A stretch of 64,000 bases of DNA from the NCBI GenBank assembly GCA_019084485.1, contig JAHRFU010000050.1, positions 1-64,000 of the forward strand. Reading direction: 5' to 3'. The first letter of the stretch is position 1; each line of letters begins with the position of its first letter. This document shows, in pieces, positions 1 through 9,589 of this stretch. Under the pieces are notes generated by a model. The model was not told the origin of the DNA and ran no database searches. It saw nothing but the letters and a program-made list of their open reading frames with translations. A program made the translations under genes and the position numbers. This stretch comes from Desulforudis sp. GTDB lineage: Bacteria > Bacillota > Desulfotomaculia > Desulfotomaculales > Desulforudaceae.

Positions 1-500
1 AGCTCAGTTCGAAACTCCGTGGCCACCCCATATCCAGCGTCGGCCACGATCACACCGGCCGGAATGTCCCACTCCCGTGCCTGATCGATCATCTGGATAC
101 CCAACTCCCATTTCCGCTTAAACGTTACGTCCCTGGGAATGCCGGCCTTTTGACAGCGTGACGGATCGTTCGTCCACTCCTTGGGCAGGTACAGCTGAAA
201 ATCCAACGGGAAACAGCCTTCATCAGTGGCGTAGTTCAAACTCACTCCAATCTGGCAGTTGCCCACCTTGCCAAGGGTACCTGAATACTGGCGGGCAACG
301 CCGACAGAATTGGTTCCCTTCTTGGGGAAACCCGTGTCATCCAGTATCCAACCGGCACGACTGCTTGCCAGGCGTACGGTCTCTATGGCAAGGGTTGTCG
401 TAACCGCCGCCGCTCCAGTCGCCCTAACGAGGGCAGCAGCGGCCCAAGAAATGCTTCAAGACAATCTCGGGCTTCACGCAGTTCTTTCTTATTTATGCCA
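1..500 (-). pseudogene. IS701-like DDE transposase remnant, truncated by the window edge and internally disrupted
   Basis: Reverse complement reads ...GWILDDTGFPKKGTNSVGVARQYSGTLGKVGNCQIGVSLNYATDEGCFPLDFQLYLPKEW...IPAGVIVADAGYGVATEFRTE, the IS701/IS4-type DDTGFPKKG catalytic region. The upstream part (KKELREARDCLEAFLGPLLPSLGRLERRRLRQPLP*) ends in a stop and is in another frame. Confidence 0.85.
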
Positions 501-651
501 TTAAAATAGCACGAATTTCCTCTATTGGCAAGATACTTAACGTAGTAGTACTAGTCAAGTATTTAATAAACGGCCGGTTTACGTCATCGGCATTTAGATC
601 AGTAAATTTGCAAATAGCTAATCTTTTTATTTTACGACAAAAAGGATTCCC

Positions 652-975
652 CTACAGGTTGTAGTTCTCTTTCATCTTGGTGTAGCGGGAGTAGGTGGGA
701 GGGGAGATGTGCGAGAATGAAACCTCATCCAGCACAGAAAGAAGATACTTGAGGGCGGTCCCCCGGGCCATCCACTGACAGTAATCGCGACCCCCGTGAT
801 GATAGGGTCCGTAGAGGCGGGAGCCGGGCACCACTTCCAGCAGCCAGCTGAAGAGTGCTTCATTGCGGGAATGCATGCGTACGGTGACGTGGGGTTGCTT
901 ACCGTCGCCCCCAAAATGGCCTTCTCCAATCAGCACGCCGATCAGCAATCCCTTTTCAAACTCGGTCATATACAT
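652..975 (-). CDS. Single-motif LAGLIDADG-type protein, stand-alone, 107 aa
   Basis: N-terminus MYMTEFEKGLLIGVLIGEGHFGGDGKQPHVTVRM resembles one LAGLIDADG helix plus beta strands; the rest (WLLEVVPGSRLYGPYHHGGRDYCQWMARG) is compatible with the fold. Confidence 0.65.
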   Translation of the reverse strand: MYMTEFEKGLLIGVLIGEGHFGGDGKQPHVTVRMHSRNEALFSWLLEVVPGSRLYGPYHHGGRDYCQWMARGTALKYLLSVLDEVSFSHISPPTYSRYTKMKENYNL

Positions 976-1073
976 ACGCTCCTAACACGAGCATAAACAG
1001 AAGGGGGCTCTTCGATAGGTCGCCGCTTGGGCTTGCACTCCCCTAGGGGGACGGCGCTTCGCGATGTGCCTAC

Positions 1074-1102
1074 TGTTTCACCGTAAGGTTGCACGTGAAA
1101 CA
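1074..1102. promoter_or_regulatory. parS-like split palindrome 1
   Basis: TGTTTCAC-N13-GTGAAACA. The right part GGTTGCACGTGAAACA (1087-1102) matches canonical parS TGTTTCACGTGAAACA at 14/16. Confidence 0.7.
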
Positions 1103-1133
1103 TACCGCTTCCTTGCCCACCATCCACCACCAA

Positions 1134-1162
1134 TGTTTCACCGTCAAGTACCACGTGAAACA
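1134..1162. promoter_or_regulatory. parS-like split palindrome 2
   Basis: ACCAATGTTTCAC-N13-GTGAAACATTGGT with 13-bp perfect arms. The right part AGTACCACGTGAAACA matches canonical parS at 13/16. Confidence 0.7.
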
Positions 1163-1196
1163 TTGGTTAGAACGTTGATCTGGTGTTGATGAGCAC

Positions 1197-2051
1197 CTAA
1201 TTGCTGCCCTTATCCAGGATCACGCGAATCAACCGGTCAAGATCCTGCGCGCTATGATAGCGAATCTCAATGCAGCCTTTTTCCGGGGTGCCCTTGATGG
1301 CCACTTTCGCACCGAGGAGACTGGCCGCTTCTTTGGCCAGGGCACCTAGGTGGGGGTCGACCGTGGCCCGGTCCCGTTTTACTCCAACTGCAGGTTCAGT
1401 CTCTCCAGCCAGGCGAACCTCTTCTTCTAAACCCCGCACCGAGAGTCCGGCTGCAACCGTCTTCTGTGCCAACTCCACCTGCTTAGCCGCGTTGCCTAAT
1501 CCGGCCAATGTTCGCGCGTGCCCGGCTGTTAGAAGGCCTCCCCCGACCATCTCTTGAACCTGGAGGGGAAGGGAGAGCAGGCGTAGTGAGTTGGTTACCG
1601 CCGACCGGCTTTTACCCACCTGACGGGCCACATCTTCCTGAGTGATACTATATTCATCGATCAGGCGTCGGTAGGCCGTGGCTTCTTCAAGGGGGTTGAG
1701 GTCCTCACGCTGGATGTTCTCGATCAGGACGGTGGCTGCTACTTCCTGATCCTGCATGTCCCTAACCAGTGCGGGAATTAGGATTCGGCCAAGCTGTTTG
1801 AACGCTCGAAGCCTGCGTTCGCCGGACACCAGTTCATAGCCTCGCCCGGCCTTGCGCACCAGCACGGGCTGAACCAGGCCCACCTCCTGAATCGAAGCAG
1901 CCAGTTCATCCAGTGCACCCTGTTCAAATACCTGTCTGGCCTGATGGGAGTTCGGCCGGATATCCTTTACGGGGATCTCCCGAAGTGTTTCCCTTTCCTC
2001 GTCCGGCAACAGTGCACCCAATCCCCTGCCCAGTGCACGTTTCTTACCCAT
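1197..2051 (-). CDS. parB: Chromosome partitioning protein ParB (Spo0J)
   Basis: MGKKRALGRGLGALLPDEE...SGERRLRAFKQLG...ENIQREDLNPLEEA...GKSRSAVTNSLRLLSLP; start moved to MGKK within the longer ORF. Confidence 0.97.
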   Translation of the reverse strand: MGKKRALGRGLGALLPDEERETLREIPVKDIRPNSHQARQVFEQGALDELAASIQEVGLVQPVLVRKAGRGYELVSGERRLRAFKQLGRILIPALVRDMQDQEVAATVLIENIQREDLNPLEEATAYRRLIDEYSITQEDVARQVGKSRSAVTNSLRLLSLPLQVQEMVGGGLLTAGHARTLAGLGNAAKQVELAQKTVAAGLSVRGLEEEVRLAGETEPAVGVKRDRATVDPHLGALAKEAASLLGAKVAIKGTPEKGCIEIRYHSAQDLDRLIRVILDKGSN

Positions 2052-2808
2052 TAGCGGCCACTTCCTTTGCCAGTTCTCGGTAGACCTCCGCACCGCGGCA
2101 CCTTGGATCATATACAACAACCGGTTTCCCATGGCTGGGGGCCTCGCCGAGGCGGACATTTCGAGGGATAACCGACCCGTAAACAAGTTTCTTAAAGTGC
2201 TTTTTAACCTCATCCACGACCTGAATGGAAAGGTTGGTGCGCCCGTCAAACATCGTCAACAGCACCCCCTCAATCACCAGCCCCGGATTGAGTTGGCGCC
2301 GTATCAGCTGGATCGCGTTCATCAGGTGTCCCAGTCCTTCCAGCGCATAATACTCACACTGCATTGGCACAATCACCGAATCGGTTGCCGTCAGAGCGTT
2401 AATGGTCAGCAGACCGAGAGAGGGGGGGCAGTCGATGATGATGAAATCATATTTATCCCGCAGAGGAGCCAGGGCACGTTTAAACACTGATTCACGCGCC
2501 AGCATACCAACCATCTCGATCTCGGCCCCAGCTAGGCGGAGGGTGGCAGGAACCACATCCATACCAGGAACACACTCGCAGGGGCGAAGCACGGATGACA
2601 ACTCATGCTTCCCGATCAAGACGTCGTAGATACATTTCTGCAATTCGTTGCGATCAAAGCCAACCCCACTGCTAGCGTTACCCTGCGGATCAATATCGAT
2701 CAGCAGCACCCGCTTCCCGTCCAGTGCCAGCGACGCTCCCAAGTTCACGGCGGTTGTTGTCTTAGCGACACCGCCCTTCTGGTTGGTGATCGCGATGACC
2801 CGTCCCAA
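2044..2808 (-). CDS. parA: Chromosome partitioning ATPase ParA (Soj)
   Basis: MGRVIAITNQKGGVAKTTTAVNLGASLA deviant Walker A; overlaps parB. Confidence 0.97.
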   Translation of the reverse strand: MGRVIAITNQKGGVAKTTTAVNLGASLALDGKRVLLIDIDPQGNASSGVGFDRNELQKCIYDVLIGKHELSSVLRPCECVPGMDVVPATLRLAGAEIEMVGMLARESVFKRALAPLRDKYDFIIIDCPPSLGLLTINALTATDSVIVPMQCEYYALEGLGHLMNAIQLIRRQLNPGLVIEGVLLTMFDGRTNLSIQVVDEVKKHFKKLVYGSVIPRNVRLGEAPSHGKPVVVYDPRCRGAEVYRELAKEVAANG

Positions 2809-2911
2809 ATAAATTCACCTGCTCCTTACCGACATCCCGCAAGCTGCATGCTTGAAGACCATATTGTTGTGCTGCCTGTTACAACACTAATACATTTAAC
2901 TTCCACACAAG

Positions 2912-2946
2912 CAAAAAAAATCCTTCCATCGACAATTGTGGAAGGG
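2912..2946 (-). terminator. Rho-independent terminator of the rsmG-end operon
   Basis: Minus strand: CCTTCCA-loop-TGGAAGG followed by ATTTTTTTT. Confidence 0.7.
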
Positions 2947-3025
2947 TTCGCCTCGTTATCATTGCCATCTATTTTTTCCTTGGGAAGGCCAGCTACGGAT
3001 ATAGTTTATTGGACCCGGCATTACT

Positions 3026-3745
3026 TTAAAGTGGTTTCTTTTTAGGTGCTCCTGCGCGCCGGGGATAGGTTTCCGGGGTCTTGCTGACCTTCCTGATGCA
3101 GACCAGGAATCGTCCGCCGCCCCCCCGGGGGAGTTGGTACTCCAATAGTTGCTCCGCCTGACCCCCCAAGATGCGCAGGGACTCAGCCGCCCCCGCAAGT
3201 TCTTCCCGGGCAGACGGTCCCTTGTAGGCGATGAACAACCCGCCCACGGCCACAAATGGCAGACAGTACTCGGCCAGTACCCGAATCTCCGCCACCGCCC
3301 GGGCCACAGCGAAGTCGTACCCTTCCCGGTGCCGGGTATCACTAGCCGCGTCTTCGGCACGCCCCCAGACGACATGGACACCTTCAAGCCCTAGAGAACG
3401 AGCCGCACTCTCCATGAAACTACATTTCTTCCTTGTGGCTTCCAGTAGGGCGAGTTGGAGATCCGGCAGCGTCAATTTCAAAGCCAATCCGGGTAAGCCC
3501 GCACCGCTGCCCACGTCGATGAGTCTGGCCCCCGGATTACGGCGGATCACGGGTACAGCCAGCAGGCTATCCAAAAAGTGTTTTACAGCCACGTCCTCAA
3601 CCGTGACCAGGCTAGTCAAGTTAAACCGCTGGTTAGCTTCAACCAGCAACTCATAGAACTGGTCAAATCCGGCCAGTGTTGCCTCGTCCAGATCAAGGCC
3701 CAGCGGCCCTGTCTCGTACCGAAGGATGTCCTTTAAGCTAGGCAC
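3026..3745 (-). CDS. rsmG: 16S rRNA (guanine527-N7)-methyltransferase RsmG/GidB
   Basis: [24 protein letters not shown]...[17 protein letters not shown]; likely GTG start at 3745. Confidence 0.96.
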   Translation of the reverse strand: MPSLKDILRYETGPLGLDLDEATLAGFDQFYELLVEANQRFNLTSLVTVEDVAVKHFLDSLLAVPVIRRNPGARLIDVGSGAGLPGLALKLTLPDLQLALLEATRKKCSFMESAARSLGLEGVHVVWGRAEDAASDTRHREGYDFAVARAVAEIRVLAEYCLPFVAVGGLFIAYKGPSAREELAGAAESLRILGGQAEQLLEYQLPRGGGGRFLVCIRKVSKTPETYPRRAGAPKKKPL

Positions 3746-5639
3746 CCTGATCAGCCCCCTGTTTGCGCCTGCGCTGCTGCTCAAGATAGACCAGTAAAAC
3801 GGCAATATCCGCCGGGGAGACCCCGGATATCCGGGAGGCCTGTCCGACCGAATGCGGGCGCAACGCTTCGAGTTTCTGTGCCGCTTCGTTGGAGAGACCT
3901 CTTACCTGACGGTAGTCAATGTCATCGGGTAATTTTTTCGCTTCTAGTTTCGCCATTCTTTCCACCTGGGCGGCCTGCTTCTTAATGTATCCCTCGTATT
4001 TGATCTCACTCTCCACTTCGGAGCGTACCTCCTCCGGCAGGGAGGGGTGCTCTCCCGGAAGAAAGAGCAGGTTATCGTATCTGATTTCGGGCCTTCTCAG
4101 GAGTTCAATCAGGCGCACCGGCCGCTGCAGCTCGGCCGAACCGCACTCAGCCAGCACCCGCTGCACATCGGCGTGAACGGGGACTGAAGTCTTCTCGAGG
4201 CGCGCCCGCTCACCAGTGATCATTTCGCGCTTGCTTTCGAAGCGCCGAAACCGTTCGTCGTCAACCAGCCCCAGCCGGTGGGCACGCTCAGTCAGGCGTC
4301 GGTCGGCGTTGTCCATCCGTAGCAGTAGCCGATATTCGGCCCTGGAGGTGAACATCCGGTAGGGTTCAGGGGTTCCCTTGGTTACCAGGTCGTCGATCAG
4401 AACCCCGATGTAGCCTTCCGCCCGGCTGACTAGAAACTGCTCCAGCCCGCGACTGCGGCAGCCCGCATTGACACCCGCGACCAGCCCCTGAGCCGCCGCT
4501 TCCTCGTAACCGGAAGTGCCGTTGATCTGCCCGGCCAGGAACAGCCCTTGTACAGCACGGGTTTCCAGCGATGGCCTAAGCTGAGTGGGTACCACATAAT
4601 CATATTCGATGGCGTAGCCGCTGCGTACGATCTCCGTCTTTTCCAGGCCGGGGATGCTCCTGAGCATCGCCAACTGCACGTCCTCAGGCAGGCTGGTGGA
4701 CATCCCCTGCACATACATCTCATTGGTTTCGCGGCCTTCGGGCTCAACAAACACCTGGTGACGGTCCCGGTCCGCAAACCGAACCACTTTATCCTCGATG
4801 GAGGGGCAGTATCGGGGCCCCGTCCCCTGAATCAACCCGCTGTAGAGCGGTGAACGGTGCAGGTTCTCGCGGATGATCTCGTGGGTGACCGGGGTGGTAT
4901 AGGTAAGCCAGCAGGGTACCTGCTCACGCGCCTGTGTGGGGGACACGAAGGAGAAGTTCCAGTGGACTTCATCCCCGGGCTGGGCCGCCATCCGCTCAAA
5001 ATCAACAGTCCGGGCATCCACCCGGGGCGGAGTGCCGGTCTTAAACCGCCCCATCGCAAAGCCCAGTTCTCTAATGCTTTCCGCCAGTCCCACCGATGGG
5101 AACTGCCCGTGGGGAGCCCCCTCATAGTTCACGTCTCCGACAATGATCCGACTCTTCAGGTAGGTGCCTGTGGTTACAATCACGTTCGAAGCGGTGAAGC
5201 GTGCTCCCGTGCGGGTTAACACGCCCGCGATACGCCCGCCGTCGATGATTAGGCGCTCTACCATGGCCTGCTTCAGGTTCAACATTGGCTGCAATTCCAA
5301 TACTCGGCGCATCGAGGTCTGGTAAACAACCTTATCCGTCTGCGCCCTTAAAGCGCGCACCGCAGGACCCTTTGCCGTATTCAGCATGCGCATTTGAATC
5401 GCCGCACGATCGGTATTGCGCCCCATCTCGCCCCCGAGGGCGTCGATCTCCCGCACCAGGTGCCCCTTGGCAGGGCCGCCTACGGCCGGATTGCAGGGCA
5501 TCAGGGCTACATGGTCGATGCTCATAGTGAGCAACAACGTCCGGCACCCCATCCGGGCCGCGGCCAATGCCGCTTCGCAGCCAGCGTGTCCGGCTCCGAT
5601 CACAATCACATCATAGGTTCCGGCGTTGTATTCCACCAC
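3738..5639 (-). CDS. mnmG: tRNA uridine-5-carboxymethylaminomethyl modification enzyme MnmG/GidA
   Basis: [23 protein letters not shown]...[23 protein letters not shown]; full length. Confidence 0.98.
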   Translation of the reverse strand: MVEYNAGTYDVIVIGAGHAGCEAALAAARMGCRTLLLTMSIDHVALMPCNPAVGGPAKGHLVREIDALGGEMGRNTDRAAIQMRMLNTAKGPAVRALRAQTDKVVYQTSMRRVLELQPMLNLKQAMVERLIIDGGRIAGVLTRTGARFTASNVIVTTGTYLKSRIIVGDVNYEGAPHGQFPSVGLAESIRELGFAMGRFKTGTPPRVDARTVDFERMAAQPGDEVHWNFSFVSPTQAREQVPCWLTYTTPVTHEIIRENLHRSPLYSGLIQGTGPRYCPSIEDKVVRFADRDRHQVFVEPEGRETNEMYVQGMSTSLPEDVQLAMLRSIPGLEKTEIVRSGYAIEYDYVVPTQLRPSLETRAVQGLFLAGQINGTSGYEEAAAQGLVAGVNAGCRSRGLEQFLVSRAEGYIGVLIDDLVTKGTPEPYRMFTSRAEYRLLLRMDNADRRLTERAHRLGLVDDERFRRFESKREMITGERARLEKTSVPVHADVQRVLAECGSAELQRPVRLIELLRRPEIRYDNLLFLPGEHPSLPEEVRSEVESEIKYEGYIKKQAAQVERMAKLEAKKLPDDIDYRQVRGLSNEAAQKLEALRPHSVGQASRISGVSPADIAVLLVYLEQQRRRKQGADQGA

Positions 5640-5662
5640 AACTCACCCCCTTTTATAACCCC

Positions 5663-7048
5663 TTACTTGCCGAGGCAGAAGTCGGAGAAGATGCGGTCGA
5701 GGATGTCTTCCGTTACGGTGGAACCAGTGATTTCCCCGAAGGCCTCCAGCGCCGCCCGGATGTCTACGGCACTTAACTCCAGCGGCAGTTCCTGCTCCAG
5801 CGTCTGCACGGCCTCCCGCAGGTGAGTGCGGGCCCTGATCAGGGCTTCTTTGTGCCGCTCATTGGTAATCAAGAGGGTATCCCCTCGGGTTACGCGGCCC
5901 CCCAGCACCAGGCTCGCAATCGCACTCTCCAAGGCATCCAATCCCCGTCCTTCGGTCACCGCCATCCGTACCACGGCTTCAGCCCGGGTCAGTTCCATTA
6001 CCTGAGCCTCGTCCACATCATGCGGGGCCAGATCCATTTTGTTGACCACGGCGAGTACCCGTTTACCCAACACCAGTTCCGCGACACGGTGATCCTCGTC
6101 CTGAATGCCGCTGTCCGCAGCCAAAACCAGAATCACCAGGTCAGCCAGAGCCACGGCTTGACGCGACCGCTCCACCCCGATCCGCTCAATGGTGTCCTGC
6201 GTCTCACGGAGACCTGCTGTATCCAAAAGGCGGATGGGGATTCCCCGGATGTTCACGATTTCCTCGATTACATCCCTGGTGGTACCGGGGATTTCAGTTA
6301 CGATCGCCCGGTTCTGCCGCAGGAGGGCATTGAGCAGGGAGGACTTACCCACGTTGGGCTTGCCCACAATCACCGTGGCCAGTCCCTCGCGGTAGATACG
6401 GCCGGCGTCAGCCCCCGACAGCAGTTCTCCGGACGCTTCAGCCAGCTGCCTCAACCGCCCGGTGATCTCCGCCAGCGTCGACCCCGGAACATCTTCCTCG
6501 GGAAAATCAATGCTGGCCTCGATTTCGGCCAGCATTTGCACAAGTTCATTCTTGAATACCGCAATCTCGCGGGAAAGCCGGCCACCGAGCTGATCCACAG
6601 CCAGCTTCAGCCCGTCACCGGTCTTGGAGCGGATCACGTCAAGTACGGCCTCGGCCTGGGCCAAATCAAGCCGCCCGTTTAGGAAGGCGCGCTTCGTGAA
6701 CTCGCCGGCCTCGGCCAACCGGGCACCGCCGGCAATGCACAGTTCCAGGATCCTTCTCAGCGGCACAATCCCGCCGTGAGCGTGAATCTCCACTACATCC
6801 TCACGGGTGTAGCTATGTGGCGCCCGCATCACGGCCAGAAGCACCTCATCGACGGTGCTCCCGGTCTCGGGATCTACGATATGCCCGTAATGAAGCCGGT
6901 AGTTTCGCCTCGCCCGCCAATTCCGGGCGTATTTTGCCTTAAATAGGCGTTCGGCGACCTCAAGTGCCGCCGACCCGCTTAACCGGATGATGCCGACCCC
7001 GCCCTCGCCGAGAGGGGTGGCTACAGCCGCTATGGTATCCCCAAGCAT
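5663..7048 (-). CDS. mnmE: tRNA modification GTPase MnmE/TrmE
   Basis: [25 protein letters not shown]...[18 protein letters not shown]...C-terminal FCLGK. Confidence 0.98.
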   Translation of the reverse strand: MLGDTIAAVATPLGEGGVGIIRLSGSAALEVAERLFKAKYARNWRARRNYRLHYGHIVDPETGSTVDEVLLAVMRAPHSYTREDVVEIHAHGGIVPLRRILELCIAGGARLAEAGEFTKRAFLNGRLDLAQAEAVLDVIRSKTGDGLKLAVDQLGGRLSREIAVFKNELVQMLAEIEASIDFPEEDVPGSTLAEITGRLRQLAEASGELLSGADAGRIYREGLATVIVGKPNVGKSSLLNALLRQNRAIVTEIPGTTRDVIEEIVNIRGIPIRLLDTAGLRETQDTIERIGVERSRQAVALADLVILVLAADSGIQDEDHRVAELVLGKRVLAVVNKMDLAPHDVDEAQVMELTRAEAVVRMAVTEGRGLDALESAIASLVLGGRVTRGDTLLITNERHKEALIRARTHLREAVQTLEQELPLELSAVDIRAALEAFGEITGSTVTEDILDRIFSDFCLGK

Positions 7049-7059
7049 TCGAAGCTAAC

Positions 7060-7680
7060 CTACTTTCGGGGAGCGATCACGATCTTCCGGAAGGGTTCCT
7101 CTCCTTCGCTGAAAGTGTAAATATCTTCGCGCCCGTGCAGGGTAGTGTGGATAATCCGCCGCTCCTGCGGGTTCATCGGCTCCAGGATCACGCTCCGCCC
7201 GCGCCGCTTAGCCTTGTCCGCCAGCTTCATGGCCAAGTGCATCAGGGTATCCTCGCGCTTTCTCCGGTATCCTTCCACATCCAGAATGACCTTTTTACGG
7301 TCTTCGGCGTTCTTGTTGACACCCAGATTCAACAGGTATTGCAGCGAGTTCAAAGTTTCCCCGCGCCGCCCGATCAAGAGCCCCAACTGTTTCCCTTCAA
7401 GGTTGATGACGATCTGCTCGTTATCCTCTTCAACATTCACCTCGGCCTCCACAGTCATGGCCTTCAGAATCTGATTTAACAGTTCAACGGCCTGATCGGA
7501 CTTGGATTCCTTGACGGTTACCCGTACCAGTGCCGGTTTACCCCCCAGGATTCCAAACAATCCTTTGCTGGGCTCGTCCAAAACCTCAATAGTAACCCTG
7601 TCGGCACCGACCTGCAGTTCCTGCAAAGCGGCGTCTACCGCCGCCTCAACGGTCTTACCGTTTTTTTCCACGACCTTCAC
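7060..7680 (-). CDS. jag: RNA-binding protein Jag/KhpB (KH and R3H domains)
   Basis: Jag-N domain, KH motif LLIGRRGETLNSLQYLLNL, R3H region; between mnmE and yidC. Confidence 0.96.
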   Translation of the reverse strand: MKVVEKNGKTVEAAVDAALQELQVGADRVTIEVLDEPSKGLFGILGGKPALVRVTVKESKSDQAVELLNQILKAMTVEAEVNVEEDNEQIVINLEGKQLGLLIGRRGETLNSLQYLLNLGVNKNAEDRKKVILDVEGYRRKREDTLMHLAMKLADKAKRRGRSVILEPMNPQERRIIHTTLHGREDIYTFSEGEEPFRKIVIAPRK

Positions 7681-8530
7681 GTTTTACCGCCTCCTCTTTC
7701 GCCCGCCCTTTGCTCTTACCTTTGGCGGACTTCGGCTGCTGACCGGTTTCGGTCTTCTTGGATTCCTTCTTCTTCCGCTCCTGCTTCACCGGCTCGGCCT
7801 CGGTTTCAGCCTGCTGTTCTTCTGCCGTTTCCGCGTTGCCGGCTGTCCCTGCTAGAGCCGCCTTCCGGGCCGGAATCATCTGCTTGTTGATGAAGTACTG
7901 CTGAAGGATACCCATCAGATTGAAGGTTACCCAGTAAACCGAAAGACCGGCGGGGAGGGTGCTACTGATCCAGCCGATGAAGAAGGGTAGAAAGATCAGC
8001 ATCATCTTCTGGGTCTGCTGTGCCGGATTCGGTTCGCCGCCGGTGGGCATATTGGGCATTGTCATCTTCGACTGGAAGTAGGTGGTCACACCGGCCAGGA
8101 TCGGCAGGATGTAAGTCGGGTCTCGCATGCTCAGTGTCTCCAACCAGAAGAAACCGGCGTGCGCCGTATCTACATAATTGAAATCCCAGAGAGCACGGTA
8201 CAGGGCGATCAAAAAGGGCATCTGCGCCAGGAGCAGAAGACAACCAGCCATCGGGTTGACCTTCCGTTCCTTATACAGTTCCATCATCTTGGTCTGAAGC
8301 ATCTGCTTGTCTTTGGCGTACTTCTTCTGGAGTTCTTGAATCTCAGGCTGCAGCAACTGCATCGACATCATGGAGCGCATCTGAATCCGGGTTAACGGAT
8401 AGAGTACCAGCTTGATCATGACCGTAAGCATAATAATGGCTAAAGCGTAGCTCGGAATCCCGAACGACAGGGTAAACGCGTACAGCCAATTAATCAGGCC
8501 TGTCATGCCATCAACTAACGCGCCAAACAA
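7655..8530 (-). CDS. yidC: Membrane protein insertase YidC/SpoIIIJ
   Basis: SYALAIIMLTVMIKLVLYPLTRIQMRSMMSMQLLQPEIQELQKKYAKDKQ; overlaps the jag start. Confidence 0.97.
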   Translation of the reverse strand: MFGALVDGMTGLINWLYAFTLSFGIPSYALAIIMLTVMIKLVLYPLTRIQMRSMMSMQLLQPEIQELQKKYAKDKQMLQTKMMELYKERKVNPMAGCLLLLAQMPFLIALYRALWDFNYVDTAHAGFFWLETLSMRDPTYILPILAGVTTYFQSKMTMPNMPTGGEPNPAQQTQKMMLIFLPFFIGWISSTLPAGLSVYWVTFNLMGILQQYFINKQMIPARKAALAGTAGNAETAEEQQAETEAEPVKQERKKKESKKTETGQQPKSAKGKSKGRAKEEAVKREGRGKKR

Positions 8531-8557
8531 TTAGACAAACCCCCCCCATTCTCCGGC

Positions 8558-8776
8558 CTATAACACCGGATCGTATCCCCCAGGGGAAAACGGATGGCAC
8601 CTGCAAATGCGCCGACCAGCCATGAAACCGCCACGAACCAGGCCATATTTGCGAATAGCCTGGATCGCATACTCCGAACAGGTCGGATAGAACCGGCAGG
8701 AAGAAGGCAGATAAGGTGAAATGCACACCTGGTAGGTGCGGATGACTCCAACAGCGCACTTAGCTGATCCTTTCAA
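8558..8776 (-). CDS. yidD: Membrane protein insertion efficiency factor YidD
   Basis: [31 protein letters not shown] signature. Confidence 0.95.
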   Translation of the reverse strand: MKGSAKCAVGVIRTYQVCISPYLPSSCRFYPTCSEYAIQAIRKYGLVRGGFMAGRRICRCHPFSPGGYDPVL

Positions 8777-9096
8777 CCTAAATCCCTCGCAAGCCTCAAT
8801 AAACTCTGCTCCAGCCGGGAATAGTCCTCCCCATGTGCAGCGGGTCTCACTACAATCACGTAATCAAATCCGACCCTAAAGGCGTCCTCGTTCAGGCGCA
8901 CGATCTCTTTCAGCATCCGCCGCAGCCGGTTTCGTTCCACGGCGTGTCCCACTTTACGGGACACGACAAACCCGAAACGCCGCCCGGTGTCCTCGCCGCG
9001 AAGATGATACAACACCAGGAAACGGGAAGCCCGGGATCGGCCACTGGCAAAAACACGCCTGAACTCTAGGTTTTTCTTAATGGTTACTATTCCCAT
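8773..9096 (-). CDS. rnpA: Ribonuclease P protein component
   Basis: [21 protein letters not shown]...[26 protein letters not shown]. Confidence 0.97.
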   Translation of the reverse strand: MGIVTIKKNLEFRRVFASGRSRASRFLVLYHLRGEDTGRRFGFVVSRKVGHAVERNRLRRMLKEIVRLNEDAFRVGFDYVIVVRPAAHGEDYSRLEQSLLRLARDLG

Positions 9097-9159
9097 AATC
9101 TGTCTGGGCTAGTCCGGCAAAAAAGAAGCGCATAACAATCTAAGGCCACCTGAGCGGCC

Positions 9160-9294
9160 TTAGGCTGATAGGCGCTTTCTCCCTCTTGCACGTCTGCGCT
9201 GGATTACCCGGCGCCCGGCTTTCTTGCTCATTCTCTTTAGAAAACCGTGGACTCTCTTTCTTTTGCGCTTCTTCGGCTGGTATGTTCTTTTCAA
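9160..9294 (-). CDS. rpmH: 50S ribosomal protein L34 (TTG start; missing from the ORF track)
   Basis: Reverse complement translates as (M)[43 protein letters not shown], 44 codons plus stop; SD GGAGGT upstream. Confidence 0.97.
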   Translation of the reverse strand: MKRTYQPKKRKRKRVHGFLKRMSKKAGRRVIQRRRARGRKRLSA

Positions 9295-9299
9295 AGCTG

Positions 9300-9589
9300 T
9301 CACCTCCGAGGAGACTCCGGCAACCGGCAAGCCCCCTGACTCTCAGACTGTTTATTCTAGCACAATATTTGGAAATGTGCAGGCACCACAGTTGATTATA
9401 TAGTATTTCATCAAAACGAGTCAAGATACATGCGCCAGATATGCTGGTTTCGCTTGGCGGAATATGTTGATAACTTCTGAATAATCTGGTACCATTTAAT
9501 CGTCCGCATCCAACTACTTTTTCACAGCCTGTGGATAAGTTTGTTGATATCCATGTTGATTAGTGAAAATTTTTCCGCAGGAGGAAACA
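9300..9589. promoter_or_regulatory. Putative origin/dnaA control region with DnaA-box-like sites
   Basis: Exact DnaA box TGTGGATAA at 9530-9538; one-mismatch TGTTGATAA at 9465-9473; further TGTTGATAT at 9542-9550. AT-rich, and gene polarity switches from minus to plus here. Confidence 0.65.

Noticed and set aside
966-1163. 65-aa minus-strand ORF with repeated MFHV...GET segments
   Set aside because: The 20-residue periodicity is a by-product of the 60-bp spacing of the two parS-like palindromes; not supported as a protein.
5822-6682. 286-aa plus-strand ORF antisense to mnmE
   Set aside because: No recognisable motif; lies fully opposite a highly conserved gene.
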